DNA of 16,307 nt, from the NCBI GenBank assembly GCA_021793875.1, contig JAJYRX010000008.1:1-16307 (forward strand), read 5' to 3'. Below, piece after piece: positions 13,572 through 16,307 of the stretch. Every line of letters begins with the position of its first letter. Position 1 is the first letter of the stretch. Below the pieces are notes generated by a model. That model saw only the letters and a program-made list of their open reading frames with translations, did no database searches and was not told the origin of the DNA. The position numbers were made by a program, and so were the translations under genes. The DNA is from Pseudomonadota bacterium. GTDB taxonomy: Bacteria > Pseudomonadota > Gammaproteobacteria > Burkholderiales > Burkholderiaceae_B.

Positions 13572-14924
13572 ATGGATTTACAACAACACATAGAAGAACT
13601 CAATCAGTTGGTCGAAAGGGAGAACTATGAAAACGCAGCCAAAATGCTGCTTGATCTTCCCGATGCAGACATTGCAGAGCTCGTTTCCGAGCTCGAGGTC
13701 GATGCTGCTCGACGCATAGTGACACTTATGGAGGCTAGGCAACAAGCCTCTATATTTGGCTACCTACGTCCTGCTATGCAAGCAGCATTAGCATCTGGTA
13801 TGTCTAGGCGCCAGCTGGCATCTGTTTTTGAGTTAATGGACCACGACGAGCGCGCCGACCTATATAACCGCCTTAGCGAATCCGAACGATGGGCTGTTTT
13901 GCCGGGTCTAGCACACGCAGAACGTGAAGACATACGACAACTAGCCAGCTATGATGAGGAAACCGTTGGTTCCATAATGACATCAGCATACGTAACTCTT
14001 GGTGCTGATCAGACTGCTACACAGGCCCTAGATACCATAAGAATGGAAGCACCTGATGTGGAAACTATATATCAGGGATACGTACTAGACTCAGATCGTC
14101 ACCTCGTAGGCGCTGTTTCATTAAGAGACTTGTTACTAGCCAAACCTCACGAGCGCATTGAAGACATAATGGTGAAGGGCGTAATCTCATCACATGTTAA
14201 CGACCCAAAAGCCGAAGCTGCAAGACTAATTGCTCGCTACGACCTCATAGCTATACCAGTAATAAACGAAGCAGGACAAATGGTAGGTATAGTTACACAT
14301 GACGACGCTCTAGACGTAACAGAAGAAGAAAGCACCGAAGATCAACATAAGCTAGGTGCTGTTGCCAGACTTACAACCTCACTTAGCGATGCAACAATAT
14401 TTTCTCTGTATAGGAATCGGGTCGGTTGGCTTGTAATACTCGTGTTTGGAAACATTTTCTCTGGTGCCAGCCTTGCTCACTTTGAAGATCTAATTGCTCA
14501 AATCGTATCCTTAGTTTTCTTCTTACCACTGCTTATTGATAGCGGCGGTAATGCAGGGTCACAAAGTGCCACTCTTATGGTACGTGCATTGGCAACAGCT
14601 GACGTTCAAGCCAAAGACTGGTTCCGCTTACTAGGAAAAGAACTGGCTGTTTCGCTACTATTAGGTCTTAGTATGGCACTAGCAGTATCAACCTTAGGGT
14701 ACTGGCGTGGCGGGAAAGAAGTAGCCATAGTTGTTTCGCTAACCATGATACTAATTGTTATTGTTGGCAGCATTATTGGTATGTCACTTCCATTCCTGCT
14801 CAATAGATTCAAGCTAGACCCTGCATCAGCAAGTGCACCGCTTGTTACCACCATATGTGATGGAGTTGGTGTTCTAATTTATTTTAATGTAGCTAGCCTG
14901 CTACTAAACATACCTGATGCTTAA
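13572..14924 (+). CDS. mgtE: Magnesium transporter MgtE
   Basis: MgtE is an inner-membrane Mg2+ channel gated by cytoplasmic Mg2+. From ATG 13572 the protein has 450 residues: an N-terminal helical domain (about 1-125), a pair of CBS domains (about 132-252), a connecting helix, and a membrane domain of about five helices (283-450). The pore-lining IDSGGNAGSQSATLMVRAL and the conserved Asp430 in TTICDGVGVLIYF are present. The start was chosen because AGGAAGAG (13562-13569) sits just before it; a GTG at 13545 would add nine residues with no family support and would overlap the argG promoter. The ATPase gene begins ten bases after its stop. Confidence 0.95.
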   Translation: MDLQQHIEELNQLVERENYENAAKMLLDLPDADIAELVSELEVDAARRIVTLMEARQQASIFGYLRPAMQAALASGMSRRQLASVFELMDHDERADLYNRLSESERWAVLPGLAHAEREDIRQLASYDEETVGSIMTSAYVTLGADQTATQALDTIRMEAPDVETIYQGYVLDSDRHLVGAVSLRDLLLAKPHERIEDIMVKGVISSHVNDPKAEAARLIARYDLIAIPVINEAGQMVGIVTHDDALDVTEEESTEDQHKLGAVARLTTSLSDATIFSLYRNRVGWLVILVFGNIFSGASLAHFEDLIAQIVSLVFFLPLLIDSGGNAGSQSATLMVRALATADVQAKDWFRLLGKELAVSLLLGLSMALAVSTLGYWRGGKEVAIVVSLTMILIVIVGSIIGMSLPFLLNRFKLDPASASAPLVTTICDGVGVLIYFNVASLLLNIPDA

Positions 14925-14934
14925 GGAAGCAGCT

Positions 14935-15729
14935 GTGAATAATAATGCTTATGCCACACTGTCTAGCGAACCTGCCGTGCAGGTTCGAGATATACATAAG
15001 TCTTTTGGTGATAATAAGGTTCTTAAGGGCATATCTTTTCATGCACGTAAAGGCGACACACTATCAATAATAGGCGCATCCGGCTCAGGTAAAAGCACTC
15101 TGTTACGATGCATTAACCATTTAGTAGTACCCGATAAAGGCGAAATTCAAATTGGTGACAACATTCTTGAAAGTCGTCACAAAAAAGATGGGCATGTAAT
15201 CACTAAAGATCACAAAATGCTAGAAAAAGTTCGTACTAAATTGGGAATGGTTTTTCAGAACTTCAACTTATGGAGCCACCGCACTGTTATACAAAACGTA
15301 ACAGAGGGCCCCATTCATGTAAAAGGGTTACACAAGCAACAGGCCGTTGAAAAAGGGCTTGAGCTACTTAACAAGGTTGGGCTTGCAGAGAAATCCGAAT
15401 CGTACCCATCAGAGCTGTCTGGTGGACAACAACAGCGCGTTGCTATAGCACGTGCTCTAGCAATGGACCCCGAGGTCATGCTCTTTGATGAGCCTACATC
15501 CGCACTAGATCCTGAAATGGTTGGTGAGGTTTTAAGAGTAATACGTGAGTTATCTAATGAGGGGCGCACAATGATACTTGTTACACATGAAATGCAGTTT
15601 GCCCGCGAAGTCTCCAGCCACACCCTGTTTATGCATAACGGCGTAATAGCCGAGCATGGAGCCCCCCAAGATCTATTTGACAACCCCCAAACTGCCCGTC
15701 TTAAGCAATTTCTACAACCTTTAAGTTAA
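14935..15729 (+). CDS. Polar/basic amino acid ABC transporter, ATP-binding protein (HisP/ArtP-like)
   Basis: The ATPase of an ABC importer, on the cytoplasmic face of the membrane. From GTG 14935 it has 264 residues: Walker A GASGSGKST (47-55), Q-loop Gln108, signature LSGGQQQR (161-168), Walker B VMLFDEP with Glu186, and H-loop His218 (THEM). The insert with NILESRHKKDGHVI before the Q-loop and VFQNFNLWSHRTVIQNV are marks of the PAAT amino-acid family, as in HisP. The GTG has AAGGAAG (14923-14929) five bases upstream; an ATG at 14917 overlaps the mgtE stop and has no ribosome site. Specificity is not fixed by sequence; the arg genes and the binding protein nearby suggest a basic amino acid. 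Confidence 0.92.
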   Translation: MNNNAYATLSSEPAVQVRDIHKSFGDNKVLKGISFHARKGDTLSIIGASGSGKSTLLRCINHLVVPDKGEIQIGDNILESRHKKDGHVITKDHKMLEKVRTKLGMVFQNFNLWSHRTVIQNVTEGPIHVKGLHKQQAVEKGLELLNKVGLAEKSESYPSELSGGQQQRVAIARALAMDPEVMLFDEPTSALDPEMVGEVLRVIRELSNEGRTMILVTHEMQFAREVSSHTLFMHNGVIAEHGAPQDLFDNPQTARLKQFLQPLS

Positions 15730-15742
15730 TATGTGCGGTTTG

Positions 15743-15770
15743 TTGTCATAATCTTATACATCCGGATAAT
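15743..15770 (+). promoter_or_regulatory. Probable promoter of the binding-protein gene
   Basis: TTGTCA (15743-15748) and GATAAT (15765-15770), each five of six consensus bases, are 16 bases apart in the 74-base gap. Transcription would begin near 15777, with AAAGGAG in the leader. A separate promoter would fit the higher need for a periplasmic binding protein than for its ATPase. Confidence 0.5.
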
Positions 15771-15803
15771 ATTCCGTGTCTTAACCAAAGGAGTCATAGA
15801 ATT

Positions 15804-16307
15804 ATGAGCTTGATTAAAAAAACCCTGACATGTAGCGCTTTGCTTGTATTTAGCGCCAGTGTATCGGCTGCCACATCACTTAAAATAGGCACCGAAGGTG
15901 GTTATCCACCCTGGAGCATGGTCGATGCAGCAGGCAAAGTAACTGGTTTTGATGCTGATATAGGCGATGCCCTATGTAAAGAGCTAGATGCCGATTGCGA
16001 GTTTGTTGTTCAAGCATTCGATAGCCTAATTCCATCTCTTGATGCAAAAAGGTTTGACCTTATTATCTCAGGTATGTCTTACACTCCTGAAAGAGCAAAA
16101 CGCATAAACTTCAGCGTTCCATATGCGGTTGAAGACGCTATATTTATACTATCCTCAGACAGCGATCTAATAAAAGCAGAAACACCAGAAGAAATTTTTG
16201 CAGGGCTCAAGGGTAAAACCATTGGAGTTCAGGGTGGCACCACGCACGGAGAATACCTTGGCAAAATGGCAGCTGATACCACTATAAAGAACTACGAAAC
16301 TTTAGAT
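15804..16307 (+). CDS. Amino acid ABC transporter substrate-binding protein, partial (C-terminus beyond window)
   Basis: A periplasmic binding protein of the HisJ/ArtJ/GlnH type (SBP family 3). Only the first 168 residues are visible; the frame is open at the right edge. A Sec signal peptide is clear: MSLIKK, a hydrophobic core to about residue 18, and a cleavage site near SVSA-AT at 22/23. The mature domain shows IGTEGGYPPWS, VTGFDADIGDALCKEL, and SGMSYTPERAKRINFSVPY, with the arginine of TPERAK expected to contact the ligand's carboxylate. There is no lipobox. AAAGGAG (15787-15793) lies 10 bases before ATG 15804. Permease genes probably lie beyond the window. Ligand is inferred to be a polar or basic amino acid. 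Confidence 0.92.
   Translation, partial: MSLIKKTLTCSALLVFSASVSAATSLKIGTEGGYPPWSMVDAAGKVTGFDADIGDALCKELDADCEFVVQAFDSLIPSLDAKRFDLIISGMSYTPERAKRINFSVPYAVEDAIFILSSDSDLIKAETPEEIFAGLKGKTIGVQGGTTHGEYLGKMAADTTIKNYETLD

Noticed and set aside
14917..14934. ATPase start at ATG 14917
   Set aside because: It lies within the mgtE stop region without a Shine-Dalgarno sequence; the GTG at 14935 has AAGGAAG at ideal distance.
15315..15683. 122-residue open frame on the minus strand inside the ABC ATPase gene
   Set aside because: It is antisense to conserved Walker B and signature codons, very rich in serine and cysteine, with no family likeness.
1..16307. Mobile elements, CRISPR arrays, tRNA or rRNA genes, phage or defence systems
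   Set aside because: No terminal repeats, transposase or integrase frames, regular spaced repeats or tRNA-like cloverleafs were seen; nearly all DNA is accounted for by conserved housekeeping genes.

Overview
The window looks like ordinary chromosome from a Gram-negative betaproteobacterium, most likely order Burkholderiales, family Alcaligenaceae or a close relative. The Gram-negative call rests on the lipid A and Kdo genes (lpxK, kdsB) and the ClpA/ClpS pair. The betaproteobacterial call rests on gene order as I remember it from Bordetella and Burkholderia relatives (clpA-clpS-csp-DUF192, sodB-xseA, exbB-exbD-lpxK-ycaR-kdsB-adk, rpsT-DUF3579-argF) and on the DUF3579 gene. The DNA is unusually AT-rich for that group, and isoleucine is strikingly often encoded by ATA, which suggests a lineage with a shifted mutation bias. 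No RNA gene, insertion sequence, phage gene, CRISPR array or broken gene was seen.

Layout. Bases 1-850 carry the start of clpA and all of clpS, both on the minus strand (protein quality control). From 1065 to 1859 a cold-shock gene and a DUF192 gene run on the plus strand. sodB and xseA follow on the minus strand (1886-3870). A 328-base divergent gap (3871-4198) holds DnaA-box-like sites, inverted repeats and a small tandem duplication. Bases 4199-7218 form a tight plus-strand operon, exbB-exbD-lpxK-ycaR-kdsB, which pairs a proton-driven energising complex with lipid A and Kdo synthesis. Next come adk, a short-chain dehydrogenase, murJ (lipid II flippase) and rpsT, closed by a clear terminator at 10695-10724. 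A DUF3579 gene (minus) and argF (plus) diverge. argF and argG converge with only 4 bases between their stop codons. argG diverges from mgtE, which is followed closely by an amino-acid ABC transporter ATPase and its periplasmic binding protein; the latter is cut by the window edge.

Themes. The envelope genes (exbBD, lpxK, kdsB, murJ) fill the centre. The right side deals with arginine synthesis and probably uptake of basic or polar amino acids. I saw no clear novel multi-gene system. The most interesting observations are non-coding: a DUF192 gene whose first codons contain the cold-shock terminator and whose last codons contain the sodB terminator, and the cluster of DnaA-box matches beside a duplicated promoter-like segment upstream of exbB.
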